Shown here piece by piece: positions 17,452 to 27,069 of a stretch of DNA of 64,000 nucleotides; the first letter of the stretch is position 1; each line of letters begins with the position of its first letter. Both the position numbers and the translations under genes were made by a program. This DNA is from Aurantiacibacter xanthus (GTDB taxonomy: Bacteria; Pseudomonadota; Alphaproteobacteria; Sphingomonadales; Sphingomonadaceae): contig NZ_QXFM01000140.1 in NCBI RefSeq assembly GCF_003584015.1, forward strand, positions 62,001-126,000, given 5' to 3'. Below the pieces are notes generated by a model. That model saw only the letters and a list, made by a program, of their open reading frames with translations, was not told the DNA's origin and did not search any database.

Positions 17452-17470
17452 GCGGCAACCGAGAGGCGCG

Positions 17471-17932
17471 TCACTCGTAGCTGGCGAAGACCCGCTGGCC
17501 GAAATCACCGAAGGCGATCACCTGATAGGGCTGGCTGCGACCGCCCATCTCCATGCCCGGCGAGCCCAGCGGCATGCCCGCGACGGCCAGTCCGCGCACG
17601 CCCTCGGGCCGCTCGCGCAAAAGACGGGCGATATCGCTGGCGGGCACGTGGCCCTCGATGACATACCCATCGGCCTCCATGGTGTGGCAGGAGACCAGAT
17701 CACCCGGTACGCCCATCTGCGCCTTGACCTGCGCCATCGGCACGTCCTCGCGCGTCTGGACTTCGGCCTGCATCTGCCCGCGCACATGGTCCGCCCATTG
17801 GTGGCAGCAACCGCAGCCCGGATCGCGGAACATCACATAGGTTGCGGCCTGTGTTGCGCTGGTGCAGGCGGCAAGAAACACCGCGAAGCCAATCGCGCCG
17901 GACCTTGCGAATGTCCGGGCTGAAAAAGTCAT
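17471..17932 (-). CDS. DUF411 periplasmic metal-binding lipoprotein
   Basis: 153 residues. It has a short signal with a plausible lipobox (FLAAC, Cys23), then the DUF411 core. The metal-ligand cluster PGCGCC covers Cys40, Cys42 and Cys43, a second pair appears in SCHTMEADGYVIEGHVP, and GMPLGSPGMEMGG is methionine-rich, consistent with Cu(I) binding. DUF411 genes are regularly found in copper-resistance loci. This one follows cueR on the same strand with a 67-base gap. It probably traps copper in the periplasm; the mechanism is not established. Confidence 0.8.
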   Translation of the reverse strand: MTFSARTFARSGAIGFAVFLAACTSATQAATYVMFRDPGCGCCHQWADHVRGQMQAEVQTREDVPMAQVKAQMGVPGDLVSCHTMEADGYVIEGHVPASDIARLLRERPEGVRGLAVAGMPLGSPGMEMGGRSQPYQVIAFGDFGQRVFASYE

Positions 17933-17999
17933 GAACGCGCTCCTTCGTAGCTGATCTGCCCTCTATCCCCTCGGGGATCGGGTCTGCCCATGATGCGGG

Positions 18000-18407
18000 T
18001 CAATGTTCGGGTGCGGACTCGCAGCCCGAAATGCGGTCGATGATCGGGCAATCCGGCCGTTCATCGCCATGGCAGTTGGCGGCAAGGTGCAGCAGGCTCG
18101 ACCACATCGCCGAAAGCGCCGCGGCCTTGCGGCCCAGCTCTTCCGCCTTGGCGAGCGCCATGGCCTTTACCTCGGCGCTGGCCCGATGGTCGTTGCGCCA
18201 CAGGTTGAGCAGGCCTCCGATCTCGTCGATGGAAAAGCCCAGATCGCGCGCATTGGCGATGAAGCGCAGCCGCGCGACATCCTCGCTGGCATAGTCGCGG
18301 TAGCCGCTGTCCCGGCGGTGAGGCGCCGGGATCAGGCCGATCTTCTCGTAATGGCGGATCATCCGTTGCGAGATGCCGCTGCTTTTGGAAACCTGTCCGA
18401 TATTCAT
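18000..18407 (-). CDS. cueR: CueR-type Cu(I)-responsive MerR regulator
   Basis: 135 residues. The winged HTH ([26 protein letters not shown]) is followed by the long dimerisation helix and a metal loop with Cys112 and Cys120 ([10 protein letters not shown]). These are the same positions that bind Cu(I) in E. coli CueR. It activates copA by twisting a promoter with a long spacer, and such a promoter is present at 20764-20794. It overlaps the 3' end of copA by 4 bases (ATGA), an order (ATPase before regulator) that makes it autoinduced. Confidence 0.9.
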   Translation of the reverse strand: MNIGQVSKSSGISQRMIRHYEKIGLIPAPHRRDSGYRDYASEDVARLRFIANARDLGFSIDEIGGLLNLWRNDHRASAEVKAMALAKAEELGRKAAALSAMWSSLLHLAANCHGDERPDCPIIDRISGCESAPEH

Positions 18408-20737
18408 AGTTTCGCTGCCTTCAAACGCAGAGCGTTGCCAATCACGCTGACCGAGGAAAGCGACATCGCCGCCGCCGCAATCACGGGCGAAAGCAGGATG
18501 CCGAAGTGCGGATAGAGCACCCCTGCCGCGACCGGTACGCCCAGCGCATTATAGCCGAAGGCGAACACGAGGTTCTGGCGGATATTCGACATCACCTTGC
18601 CGCTGAGCGTGCGGGCGCGGGCGATGCCGGTCAGTTCGCCGTTCAGCAATGTGATACCGGCACTTTCAATCGCCACGTCGGTGCCCGATCCCATCGCGAT
18701 GCCGACATCGGCTGCCGCGAGGGCCGGTGCGTCGTTGACGCCGTCGCCTGCCATAGCGACGATCCGCCCTTCAGCGCGCAGCCGCTCAACCACGGCGCTC
18801 TTACGGTCGGGCAGAACGTCGGCCTCGACCTCGTCGATACCGAGCTGCCGTGCGACCGCCTCGGCGGTGGTGCGGTTGTCGCCCGTCAGCATCAGCACGC
18901 GCATGCCCTCGGCCTTGAGCGCAGCAATCGCACCGGCAGTGGTGGGCTTGATCGCATCGGCAATGGCGATGACGCCCGCCACCGTGCCATCAACGGCGAC
19001 AAGGATCGCGCTGGCGCCGTCCTGGCGCAATTGGTCTGCATCGTCAGCAACAGGAGCCGGATCGACGCCGTTCTCCTGCATGAAGGCAGCGTTGCCGAGC
19101 AGCACGCGCTTGCCCTCGACCAGGCCCGAGGCCCCCTTGCCGGTGGGCGAATCGAAATCTTCGACCGCAGGCACCAACACGTCGCGGCGTGACGCCTCGT
19201 CCATGATCGCCATGGCCAGCGGATGTTCGGACGCTTGCTCGACACCCGCCGCGAGCCGCAGAAGTTCCTCTTCATCAAGGCCGCCAAGCGGCACCAGCTT
19301 CGTCACCGACGGCTTGCCTTCAGTCAGCGTGCCGGTCTTGTCGACCACCAGCGTATCGACCTTTTCCATCCGCTCCAGCGCCTCGGCATTCTTGACCAGA
19401 ATGCCCAGTTCTGCGCCGCGCCCGACCCCGACCATGATCGACATCGGCGTGGCCAGTCCCAGCGCGCAGGGACAGGCGATAATCAGCACCGCCACCGCCG
19501 CAACCAGCGCATGGGCAAAGCGCGGCTCCGGCCCCCAGATCGCCCAGGCCGCAAAGGCCGCCAGCGCAATCAGCAGGATCAGCGGCACGAACCAGCCCGA
19601 CACCTGATCGGCCAGTCGCTGGATCGGCGCGCGTGAGCGCTGCGCCTGCGCCACCATCTGCACGATGCGGGCCAGCAGAGTATCGCGGCCCAGCTTCTCT
19701 GCCGTCATCACCAGCGATCCGGTGGTGTTGATCGTGCCGCCGATCACCGCATCGCCCGCCTGTTTGGAGACAGGCATGGATTCGCCCGTAACCATCGATT
19801 CGTCGACCGACGACGCCCCCTCCGCCACGGTGCCATCGACCGGGATCTTCTCGCCGGGGCGGATGCGCAGCCGGTCGCCGATCTGAAGCGCATCGAGCGC
19901 GACTTCCTCGTCACCTGCATCGGTGATGCGCCGTGCGGTGCGCGGGGCAAGGCCCAGCAGCGCCTTGAGCGCACCCGAGGTGCGTTCACGCGCGCGCAGT
20001 TCGAGCACCTGTCCGAGCAGCACCAGCACGGTGATAACGGCAGCAGCCTCGAAATAGACCGCGACGGTGCCGTCCGCCCCGCGGAAGGCTGGCGGGAAAA
20101 GGCCCGGCGCGAGCGTGGCCACCATGCTGTATGTCCAGGCGACACCCGTGCCGAGCGCAACCAGCGTGAACATGTTGAGGTTGCGCGTGCGGACCGAGGC
20201 CGCCGCGCGCTCGAAGAAGGGCCAGCCCGCCCACAGGACCACCGGCGTTGCCAGCGCGAGCTGAACCCAGACGGAGATATGCATCGGCACAAGGTGGTGC
20301 AGCGCGGGAAACAGGTGTCCGCCCATTTCGAGCACGAACACCGGCAATGCGAGCGCAAGGCCAATCCAGAAGCGCCGGGTCATGGCGACCAGCTCCTCGT
20401 TCGGCCCGGCATCGAGGTCGACCATCTCCGGCTCCAGCGCCATGCCGCAAATGGGGCAGGCGCCGGGATGGTCCTGCCGCACCTCGGGGTCCATCGGGCA
20501 GGTCCAGATGGCGCCTTCCGGCACCGGCTCGTCATCCGCCGTTCCGCTCAGCCAGCGTTCCGGAGTTTCCAGGAAACGGGTCCGGCAACGCGCGCTGCAG
20601 AAGTGATAGGCCTGCCCGTCATGGCTGGCGTGATGCGCGGTTTTCTCCGGGTCGACGGTCATCCCGCATACCGGGTCGATGACGGTTGTAGCCGTCTTTT
20701 CCGCGTGGTCGTGGTGACAGTGATCGTGTTCGTGCAT
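18404..20737 (-). CDS. copA: Cu(I)-exporting P1B-type ATPase
   Basis: 777 residues. In order: a His-rich start ([10 protein letters not shown]), a YHS domain (about 20-65, [10 protein letters not shown]), a zinc-ribbon-like heavy-metal-binding segment (WTCPMDPEV...CPICGM, about 78-101), eight predicted membrane helices, the metal-translocation CPC near residue 420 ([10 protein letters not shown]), the phosphorylation motif DKTGTLTEG near 465 and [13 protein letters not shown]. There is no classic GMTCxxC metal-binding domain; the YHS/ribbon N-terminus replaces it, as in many environmental CopA proteins. It exports Cu(I) from cytoplasm to periplasm. First gene of the copA-cueR-DUF411 group. 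Confidence 0.92.
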   Translation of the reverse strand: MHEHDHCHHDHAEKTATTVIDPVCGMTVDPEKTAHHASHDGQAYHFCSARCRTRFLETPERWLSGTADDEPVPEGAIWTCPMDPEVRQDHPGACPICGMALEPEMVDLDAGPNEELVAMTRRFWIGLALALPVFVLEMGGHLFPALHHLVPMHISVWVQLALATPVVLWAGWPFFERAAASVRTRNLNMFTLVALGTGVAWTYSMVATLAPGLFPPAFRGADGTVAVYFEAAAVITVLVLLGQVLELRARERTSGALKALLGLAPRTARRITDAGDEEVALDALQIGDRLRIRPGEKIPVDGTVAEGASSVDESMVTGESMPVSKQAGDAVIGGTINTTGSLVMTAEKLGRDTLLARIVQMVAQAQRSRAPIQRLADQVSGWFVPLILLIALAAFAAWAIWGPEPRFAHALVAAVAVLIIACPCALGLATPMSIMVGVGRGAELGILVKNAEALERMEKVDTLVVDKTGTLTEGKPSVTKLVPLGGLDEEELLRLAAGVEQASEHPLAMAIMDEASRRDVLVPAVEDFDSPTGKGASGLVEGKRVLLGNAAFMQENGVDPAPVADDADQLRQDGASAILVAVDGTVAGVIAIADAIKPTTAGAIAALKAEGMRVLMLTGDNRTTAEAVARQLGIDEVEADVLPDRKSAVVERLRAEGRIVAMAGDGVNDAPALAAADVGIAMGSGTDVAIESAGITLLNGELTGIARARTLSGKVMSNIRQNLVFAFGYNALGVPVAAGVLYPHFGILLSPVIAAAAMSLSSVSVIGNALRLKAAKL

Positions 20738-20763
20738 CGGGCAGATCTCCTTGGCCGATGCCC

Positions 20764-20794
20764 AATCTAGGGCCTGACATCATGTCAGGGTCAA
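20764..20794 (-). promoter_or_regulatory. MerR-type copA promoter with 19-bp spacer and palindromic operator
   Basis: Read on the minus strand, TTGACC (20789-20794) and TAGATT (20764-20769) are separated by exactly 19 bases. That over-long spacer is the hallmark of MerR/CueR-activated promoters. The spacer contains the perfect 8+1+8 palindrome CCTGACATGATGTCAGG (20773-20789). It points into copA and is the predicted CueR target. Confidence 0.8.
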
Positions 20795-20828
20795 GCCCTT
20801 CTTCCCGCACCGACCGCGCAACCATCTG

Positions 20829-20845
20829 TTGCGAACGTCTCGCAA
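20829..20845. promoter_or_regulatory. Fur-like box TTGCGA-N5-TCGCAA before the ECF sigma gene
   Basis: A perfect 6+5+6 inverted repeat 46 bp upstream of the sigma-factor gene. Its TGCGA-N5-TCGCA core is also found at the receptor promoter at 35477-35495. The shared site in front of iron-uptake genes suggests a Fur-type iron repressor; identity of the regulator is inferred. Confidence 0.45.
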
Positions 20846-20890
20846 TTAGTCTATGGGGAGGCGGAATCAGGGAATTGCGGGGAACGGGCC

Positions 20891-21388
20891 TTGGCGGATA
20901 AGGCGTTGACGCGCCTCTATGTCGCTCACCGGCGCGGCATAAGGGCCTATCTGAACAGCAAGGTCGGTGACACGGCGATTGCCGATGACCTTACACAGGA
21001 AGCTTTCCTGCGGCTGGCCGAGGGCGGGGGCACTGCGGTGTTGAACGGTCGCGCCTGGCTCTATCGCACAGCGCACAACCTCGCCATCGACCATCACCGG
21101 CGCGAGGCCCGTCATCGCACCGATACGGTCGATACCGCGCAACTGACCGCCGTGCCCGACGACACGCCCGCCATTGACGACATGGCGGCCGCGCGGAGCA
21201 CGCTCGACCGGGTAAGGTCGGTGCTGGGCGAACTGCCCGAGCGCACCCAGCAGGTATTCGTTGCCACCCGGATCGACGGGATGACCTACAGTCAGGCGGC
21301 GGAACAGCTCGGCATTTCGGAGTCTTCAGTGCAGAAACACCTCGCTCGCGCCGTGCATCATGTGATGCAGCGAATGAAAACGCGATAA
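20891..21388 (+). CDS. ECF RNA polymerase sigma factor (FecI-like)
   Basis: 165 residues with sigma region 2 (DDLTQEAFLRLAE and LYRTAHNLAIDHHRR) and region 4 (LPERTQQVFVATRIDGMTYSQAAEQLGISESSVQKHL). It is followed by a FecR-type anti-sigma and a receptor with an N-terminal signalling domain. The trio therefore forms a cell-surface signalling system: the loaded outer-membrane receptor signals through FecR to free this sigma factor, which transcribes the uptake genes. A candidate Fur box precedes it. Confidence 0.9.
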   Translation: MADKALTRLYVAHRRGIRAYLNSKVGDTAIADDLTQEAFLRLAEGGGTAVLNGRAWLYRTAHNLAIDHHRREARHRTDTVDTAQLTAVPDDTPAIDDMAAARSTLDRVRSVLGELPERTQQVFVATRIDGMTYSQAAEQLGISESSVQKHLARAVHHVMQRMKTR

Positions 21389-21460
21389 GCGGGCGCAAGC
21401 AGATTACTGAAACCGGGAACCTCAAACGTCCTGTCATGTATGAAGAGGCGATTCAGCTGC

Positions 21461-22438
21461 ATGTCGGGCGATAGAGACCAGACGGATGATCCGGACCTCG
21501 CGGCGGCGGAATGGGTCGTGCGCCTGGCGGGCGGCCCGCTCGACCCGCAGGAACGCCGCAAGCTGGACGCCTGGCTGGCCGCTGCGCCCGCCAATGCGGC
21601 TGCCTTCAAGGAGGCGCAGTCCGCGCTTGGACAGATGGATCGGCTTGCGCGCGCGCCCGGATCGTTGCGCCGGTACAGTGTCGATGCCCCGTCAGCGCGC
21701 AAGGCGCCCGTGCGCTGGCCGCAACTCGCCGCGCTGGCCGCCAGCGTGGCGCTGGTCCTGACAATCAGCAGTGCCTGGCTTGGTGACCCGATCACCCTCC
21801 TGCGTGCCGATCACCGGACGGCCATCGCAAAGACAGGCTCGTTCACGCTGCCCGATGGCAGCCGGATCGACCTTGGCCCGGCGAGCGCGATCGCGGTGGA
21901 CTTTGACGAAAGCGAACGCCGGGTCACACTGTTGTCAGGCGTGGCCTATGTCGTGGCCGTACCGCAAGGCGAGGCGCAGGGGCGCCCGTTCGTGATCGAA
22001 GCCGCCAATGGCGAAGCACGCGCGCTGGGCACGCGGTTCGAGGTCGAGCGCCTGACAGACGCTGTTGCCGTCACCGTGATGGAACACGAGGTGGCTGTCA
22101 GCGCGGATAACGGATCCGGCCGCGCCGTTCTCTCGCCCGGAGAGAAGGTTCGCTATGACCGGAGGGGCAACCTCTCGCCGCTCGGCACGATAAGTGAGGA
22201 GCAGGCTCTGGCCTGGCAGAACGGCCAGCTCGTGTTCGACCGGATTCCGCTGGAGCAGGTGGTGGCCGAACTTAACCGCTATCGCGCGGGCCGCATCGTC
22301 GTGATCGGCGAGCGGCTGCGCAGCGAAACGATCAGCGGCGTGTTCGATGCCAGCGACATCGACGGCGCTCTGACCTCGATTTCCACCGAGGTCGATGCCC
22401 GCATCGTGGGCGCGCCGCTGTTCACCGCGCTTTATTGA
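21461..22438 (+). CDS. FecR-type transmembrane anti-sigma regulator
   Basis: 325 residues. The cytoplasmic N-terminal DUF4880-like helix region (AAEWVVRLAGGPLDPQERRKLDAWLAAAPANAAAF) is followed by one membrane span (about 83-105) and a periplasmic FecR domain. Hallmarks of the latter are GSFTLPDGSRIDLGPAS and the C-terminal STN-interacting part (FDRIPLEQVVAELNRY). The start at 21461 is seven codons inside the open frame and follows GAAGAGGCG. It relays the receptor state to the sigma factor encoded upstream. Confidence 0.9.
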   Translation: MSGDRDQTDDPDLAAAEWVVRLAGGPLDPQERRKLDAWLAAAPANAAAFKEAQSALGQMDRLARAPGSLRRYSVDAPSARKAPVRWPQLAALAASVALVLTISSAWLGDPITLLRADHRTAIAKTGSFTLPDGSRIDLGPASAIAVDFDESERRVTLLSGVAYVVAVPQGEAQGRPFVIEAANGEARALGTRFEVERLTDAVAVTVMEHEVAVSADNGSGRAVLSPGEKVRYDRRGNLSPLGTISEEQALAWQNGQLVFDRIPLEQVVAELNRYRAGRIVVIGERLRSETISGVFDASDIDGALTSISTEVDARIVGAPLFTALY

Positions 22439-22525
22439 CCCTGCCAAATCAGCACCTTGCGTGCCTTCGAACAAAAACTGCGAAAATCTTTACCGAGTTC
22501 CAGCCCGCCAGACGTCTAGGCAATA

Positions 22526-22546
22526 CGCTAATGCGAATGGTTAGCG
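22526..22546. promoter_or_regulatory. CGCTAA-N9-TTAGCG repeat before the STN receptor gene
   Basis: An inverted repeat enclosing TGCGAATGG, 31 bp upstream of the receptor start. The enclosed TGCGAATG matches one half of the Fur-like boxes at 20829 and 35477, but the other half does not, so it may be a degenerate iron box or an unrelated operator. Confidence 0.3.
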
Positions 22547-22576
22547 ATCAATGTCTGGATTTGTTCGAAAGGGTAT

Positions 22577-25105
22577 ATGATGGCGGTTCACGCTGGGGCA
22601 CGGATTGGGCGCGGCAGGCATCTGTTGCTGGCTGCGACGGTCAGCGCGGCGGCGCTGGTGGCGGGAGCGGGTGTTTTCCCCGAACAGGCCGCAGCGCAAT
22701 CGCGCGCCGAGCGCCGCATTGACGTCGCCATTCCCGCACAGGATCTGAACTCGGCGCTGCTCCAGTTCACCCAGCGCGCGGGCCTCCAGATCGTCTACAC
22801 CGACGACAAGGTCGCCGGTCGCCGCAGTGCCCCCGTGGAGGGCCGGTTCACGCCGGTCGAAGCCTTGTCGCGGATGCTGGCCGGCACCGGGCTGACATTC
22901 CGCTTCACCGGCGCCAACCGCGTTACGCTGGAGCCGGCTCCGCAAATGTCAGACAGCAGCGCGATCCAGCTTGGGCCGGTGCGGATCGAAGGCGCGGCGG
23001 GCACGAGCTCGTCGGCACTTCCGCCCAGCATCAGCAGCGATCCCTCGGCCACCGAGGGGAGCGGCTCCTACACCGCGGAATCGACCAACAGCGCCACCGG
23101 CCTGCGGCTGTCGATGCGCGAAACGCCGCAGTCGGTGACGGTGTTCACGCGAACGCGGATCGACGATCAGGCGGTGAACGAGGTCAGCGAATTGCTCGAG
23201 CAGACCGTCGGGATTTCCTATGTGCCGAGCGGTGCGCTCGGGTCGGACGGTGTCAGCTTCTATTCGCGCGGCTTTCTGGTCGAGAACTTCCAGGTCGATG
23301 GCGTCTCGCGCCAGTCAACCATCTACGGATTTAAGGACTCAACCGCCGACCTTGCCGTTTACGATCGCCTTGAGGTGATCCGCGGTGCAACCGGGTTGCT
23401 GAGCGGGGTTGGAACGCCGGGGGCCACGGTCAATTTCGTGCGCAAGAAGCCGACGCCTTATTTCCAGGCGCATCTGGCCGGGCAGGTCGGATCGTGGGAC
23501 CGTTATCGCGTCGAAGCGGACGTCAGCGGACCCTTGTCCGCCAGCGGTGACATTCGCGGTCGGATCGTTGCCGCATACCAGCAGAGCGACTGGTTCACCG
23601 CGCGCAGCCACTCGGAGAAATATGTCCTCTACGGCATTGTCGAAGCCGATCTCACCGACAGCACGCTGTTCACCCTCGGGGCGCAGTATCAGCGGTTCGA
23701 GAACGATGGCTCGTCCAATTTCGGCCTGCCGCTGTTCTTCGCCGACGGCAGTAAGGCAAACCTGCCGCGGCACTACAACTCCGGCTCCGCATGGAGCGAG
23801 ATGACGAACTCCGACATGATGATCTTCGCCGGGCTGGAGCAGGATCTGGGCGGCGGCTGGAATGCGAAGCTCGATGGGGAATATTCGCGGCCCAAATACG
23901 ATTCCACCTTTGGCGGGATGTACGCGACGACCATCGATCCCGTGACCGGCGAAGGCGGCGAGTTCTACACCACGCGCTGGGCGTCGGATCTCGAACAATG
24001 GTCGGCCTCGCTGCGCCTGTCCGGGCCGTTCGAGCTGTTGGGGCGCAGCCATGAACTGATGCTGGGCGGCAGCTACAGCCGGGGCAGCGACAACGGCCCC
24101 GAAGTGCCCGGATGGTATGGCGCGGGAGCTGCCACCAACCAGTTTCCCATCCCCGACGCCATCGCCTTCCTCGAAACCGGCGAAGTGCCTCGAGGAAACT
24201 ACGAGCCGACCGGCGGACGCTTTGGCGGGTATAGCGAACAACTGGCGGCCTATGCCTCGACCCGCCTGAACCTGCACGACCGGGTAAAGGTCATTCTCGG
24301 CGCGCGACTCACCAACTGGACCGAGAAGGCATGGAATCAGGCCCCCGGCGAAGGGCGCATCTATCGTCTGCTTACACGCGATAAGGGGGTGTTTACGCCC
24401 TATGGCGGGATCACCATCGATCTGACGGACAATCTCACCGCCTATGCGAGCTATACCGACATCTTCAACCCGCAAACCAATGAGGACGCGAATGGCGACC
24501 GGCTCTCCCCGGTGGAAGGCGCGAACTACGAGGCTGGGCTGAAGGCGGAGTTTTACGAAGGCCGCCTCAACGCAAGCCTTGCCGTGTTCAAGATCGAGCA
24601 GGACAACTTCGCACTGGCCGTGCCGGGACAGCTCACCCCGAGCGGCAGTCAGGCCTACGAGGCCGTCAGCGGCACCGAATCCAAGGGGGTGGAACTGGAA
24701 GTCTCCGGCGAAGTGCTGCCCGACTGGCAGATCGCCGGTGGCTACAGCTACACCAAGGTTGAGGATCGCGACGGGCAGCCGCTCACCACCTATGCGCCGA
24801 AGGATTCGGCCAAACTGTTCACCAGCTATCGCTTCAGCGGTGCCCTGCAAGACCTCATGATCGGCGGCAACATGCGCTGGCAGGGAAAAACCTATATCGA
24901 CGACGTTGGCCCCAACGGCGAGCGGTTCACGCAGGATGCGCTCATCACCGTCGACCTGATGGCGCAATACCCGGTGCTGCCGCAGCTTACCCTGTCGCTG
25001 AACGTGAATAACGTCTTCGATAAGACCTACTTCGCCGGACACAATTACGTCGGCATTTATGGCACGCCGCGGCAGGCGATCTTCAATGCAAAATACCGCT
25101 TCTGA
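22577..25105 (+). CDS. TonB-dependent siderophore receptor with N-terminal STN signalling domain
   Basis: 842 residues. A signal peptide (cleavage near AAAQS) is followed by a secretin/TonB short N-terminal domain (about 48-105, IPAQDLNSALLQFTQRAGLQIVYTDD). The plug (SMRETPQSVTVFTRTRIDDQ, then RGATGLLSGVGTPGATVNFVRKKP) and a 22-strand barrel follow, ending in the aromatic C-terminus KYRF. It imports a ferric siderophore across the outer membrane with TonB energy. The STN domain contacts the FecR encoded upstream. GAAAGGG precedes the start. The siderophore cannot be named, though the family is FhuE/FoxA/FecA-like. Confidence 0.93.
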   Translation: MMAVHAGARIGRGRHLLLAATVSAAALVAGAGVFPEQAAAQSRAERRIDVAIPAQDLNSALLQFTQRAGLQIVYTDDKVAGRRSAPVEGRFTPVEALSRMLAGTGLTFRFTGANRVTLEPAPQMSDSSAIQLGPVRIEGAAGTSSSALPPSISSDPSATEGSGSYTAESTNSATGLRLSMRETPQSVTVFTRTRIDDQAVNEVSELLEQTVGISYVPSGALGSDGVSFYSRGFLVENFQVDGVSRQSTIYGFKDSTADLAVYDRLEVIRGATGLLSGVGTPGATVNFVRKKPTPYFQAHLAGQVGSWDRYRVEADVSGPLSASGDIRGRIVAAYQQSDWFTARSHSEKYVLYGIVEADLTDSTLFTLGAQYQRFENDGSSNFGLPLFFADGSKANLPRHYNSGSAWSEMTNSDMMIFAGLEQDLGGGWNAKLDGEYSRPKYDSTFGGMYATTIDPVTGEGGEFYTTRWASDLEQWSASLRLSGPFELLGRSHELMLGGSYSRGSDNGPEVPGWYGAGAATNQFPIPDAIAFLETGEVPRGNYEPTGGRFGGYSEQLAAYASTRLNLHDRVKVILGARLTNWTEKAWNQAPGEGRIYRLLTRDKGVFTPYGGITIDLTDNLTAYASYTDIFNPQTNEDANGDRLSPVEGANYEAGLKAEFYEGRLNASLAVFKIEQDNFALAVPGQLTPSGSQAYEAVSGTESKGVELEVSGEVLPDWQIAGGYSYTKVEDRDGQPLTTYAPKDSAKLFTSYRFSGALQDLMIGGNMRWQGKTYIDDVGPNGERFTQDALITVDLMAQYPVLPQLTLSLNVNNVFDKTYFAGHNYVGIYGTPRQAIFNAKYRF

Positions 25106-25123
25106 TCGGCCGGGAGCAGGATC

Positions 25124-26767
25124 ATGAAGGAAACGCTCCGTCAGACAGCGGCCTGGCTCCACACCTGGGTGGGGCTGGTGGCCGGTTGGCTGCTGTTCTT
25201 CGTCTTCGTGACGGGGACAGCAGGCTATTTCGAACGCGAGATCACCCGCTGGATGCAGCCGGAGCGGCCTTTGGAAATCGCTCCGCCAGCGTTCGAGCCT
25301 GCCGCGCTGGCCACGCTGGCGATGAATCGGCTGGAACAGGTGGCTCCGGTTGCCGCCAGCTGGAGCATCACCCTGCCGCATCAGGACGGCAGCAAGCGCG
25401 CATGGACCGACTTCTCCATCCGCTGGGAAGAAATGCCGCAACCCGGTCACAGCTTCGGGGCGAGCACCCGCGAACGGCTCGATCCGGCGACCGGGGCCGT
25501 GTTGCCGCCCGAAGCCGAGCCACGCGAAACATCGGGGGGCTTCGGCCTCTACCGGATGCATTATCAGCTGCATTATCTGCCCTATCAATGGGCGATCCGC
25601 ATCGTCGGCATTGCCACCATGCTGATGCTGCTGGCGATTGTCAGCGGGGTCATCACGCACAAGAAGATCATCCGCGACTTCTTCACCTTCCGTCCGGGCA
25701 AGGGACAGCGCAGCTGGCTCGATGCGCACAACGCCGTGAGCGTGATGGCGCTGCCGTTCTTCCTGATGATTACCTACACCGGGCTCGTCTTCTTCCTGTT
25801 CGAGTACATGCCCGCGGGGCGTGACGTGCTCTACGGCACCGGCGACGCCAACGCCGATGTCTACTACGAGGAACTTTACGGCGACCATGAGCATGCGGCG
25901 ATTAGCCGCCCGGCGGCCTCGATCGCGCCTCTGATTACGCAGGCGGAGAAGGCCTGGGGGAAGGGCAACCTCGCCGGGATTGCAGTCGAACGTCATCCGG
26001 GCGAACCGGCTGAGATCGTGCTTTCGCGCGTGGCTTCGGGCATCGAGTACTACAGTCCGGCCCAGTTGCACTTCAATGCCGATACGGGCGCGCGCCTGCC
26101 TGACGAGCCGCGCGAAGGCGGCACCGCGCTGGCAACGGCAGAGGTCATGTATGCGCTGCACGAGGGCCAGTTCGTCAATATCGGTGGGCGCTGGCTCTAC
26201 TTTGCCGCCGGGCTGCTCGGCTGCGGCATGATCGGCACGGGGTTGTCGCTGTGGGCCTCCAAACGCCGTCGTCGTCATCTGAGCGAAGGGCGCGAGGCCG
26301 ACGAGCATTTCGGCATCCGTCTGGTCGAAATACTGAATGTCGCCACCATTGCCGGGCTGCCGCTCGCCGTGGCCGGGTTCTTCTGGGCCAACCGGCTGCT
26401 GCCGGTTGAGATGACCGACCGCGCCGCCTGGGAATTCCACTGCCTGTTCGCGGTCTGGCTGGGCACGCTGTTCTACGCGCTGGGGCGGCCCCTGCGCCAG
26501 GCGTGGAGCGAACTCCTGTGGGCAACAAGCGGTGCCTTCGCGCTGATCCCGATAGTCAATGCGCTGACCACCGACCGGCATCTGGGCGTGACCATAGCGC
26601 ACGGCGACTGGGCGCTGGCGGGCTTCGACCTCACCATGCTGGGGCTGGGCGCCGCCTTCGGCTTAACCGCGCGCAAAGTGACGACGCGGCTCAGGCCGCA
26701 AACACCACCGGCCGAAGCGGCGATTCCGTCGCCGCTGCCGTCGACCCTGAAGGAGAGCCGGGCATGA
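25124..26767 (+). CDS. PepSY-associated transmembrane protein (siderophore-iron reductase type)
   Basis: 547 residues with an N-terminal helix typical of the family (LRQTAAWLHTWVGLVAGWLLFFVF), several further spans, a periplasmic PepSY region, and His residues in LHYLPYQWAI and LDAHNAVSVMALPF. PepSY_TM proteins next to siderophore receptors (FoxB, PiuB and FsrB relatives) are implicated in reductive release of iron in the periplasm or inner membrane. It starts 18 bases after the receptor and overlaps the DUF3649 gene by 4 bases, the first of four consecutive such overlaps. Confidence 0.88.
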   Translation: MKETLRQTAAWLHTWVGLVAGWLLFFVFVTGTAGYFEREITRWMQPERPLEIAPPAFEPAALATLAMNRLEQVAPVAASWSITLPHQDGSKRAWTDFSIRWEEMPQPGHSFGASTRERLDPATGAVLPPEAEPRETSGGFGLYRMHYQLHYLPYQWAIRIVGIATMLMLLAIVSGVITHKKIIRDFFTFRPGKGQRSWLDAHNAVSVMALPFFLMITYTGLVFFLFEYMPAGRDVLYGTGDANADVYYEELYGDHEHAAISRPAASIAPLITQAEKAWGKGNLAGIAVERHPGEPAEIVLSRVASGIEYYSPAQLHFNADTGARLPDEPREGGTALATAEVMYALHEGQFVNIGGRWLYFAAGLLGCGMIGTGLSLWASKRRRRHLSEGREADEHFGIRLVEILNVATIAGLPLAVAGFFWANRLLPVEMTDRAAWEFHCLFAVWLGTLFYALGRPLRQAWSELLWATSGAFALIPIVNALTTDRHLGVTIAHGDWALAGFDLTMLGLGAAFGLTARKVTTRLRPQTPPAEAAIPSPLPSTLKESRA

Positions 26768-27069
26768 GCGGCAAGATCGAAACGATGTCGGCGCGCTATC
26801 GCTGGACGGTGGCATCGCGTGTCGCAGCGGCGGCTCTGGGCGGCTATGCGCTGACCTCAGCGGCGACCGTCGTGTTGACGCTGCTCTGGCCATTGCCAAA
26901 AGCGCAAGCGCTGCTGGCGGCATCCATGCTGAGCTTCGTGCTCTATACCATCGTGGTGCTCTGGGCCTTCCATTGCCGGAGCCTGCGCCGTGTATGGACA
27001 GTCATGGCCCTCGGTACGGCGATGCTTGCGCTGGCGGCCTGGTCGCTGGGCGCAGGAGGTGCGGCATGA
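26764..27069 (+). CDS. DUF3649 small membrane protein
   Basis: 101 residues with about three hydrophobic helices and the family-like opening RYRWTVASRVAAAALGGYALTS. DUF3649 proteins are found with PepSY_TM and DUF3325 proteins in iron-uptake operons, and the same trio recurs on the other strand at 31125-33258. The start (ATGA overlap with the PepSY stop) was chosen from the operon geometry; the open frame extends upstream without support. Function unknown; perhaps a subunit of the PepSY reductase complex. Confidence 0.8.
   Translation: MSGKIETMSARYRWTVASRVAAAALGGYALTSAATVVLTLLWPLPKAQALLAASMLSFVLYTIVVLWAFHCRSLRRVWTVMALGTAMLALAAWSLGAGGAA

Noticed and set aside
22439-22576. ECF-type promoter (GAAAAT and CGTCT) before the STN receptor
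   Set aside because: The two elements can be found, but their spacing of about 25 bases is too long for the FecI class.
23339-26602. A 1087-codon open frame antisense to the receptor and PepSY genes
   Set aside because: A by-product of GC-rich codon bias; it lies opposite two convincingly identified genes, has no ribosome-binding site and no recognisable domain.
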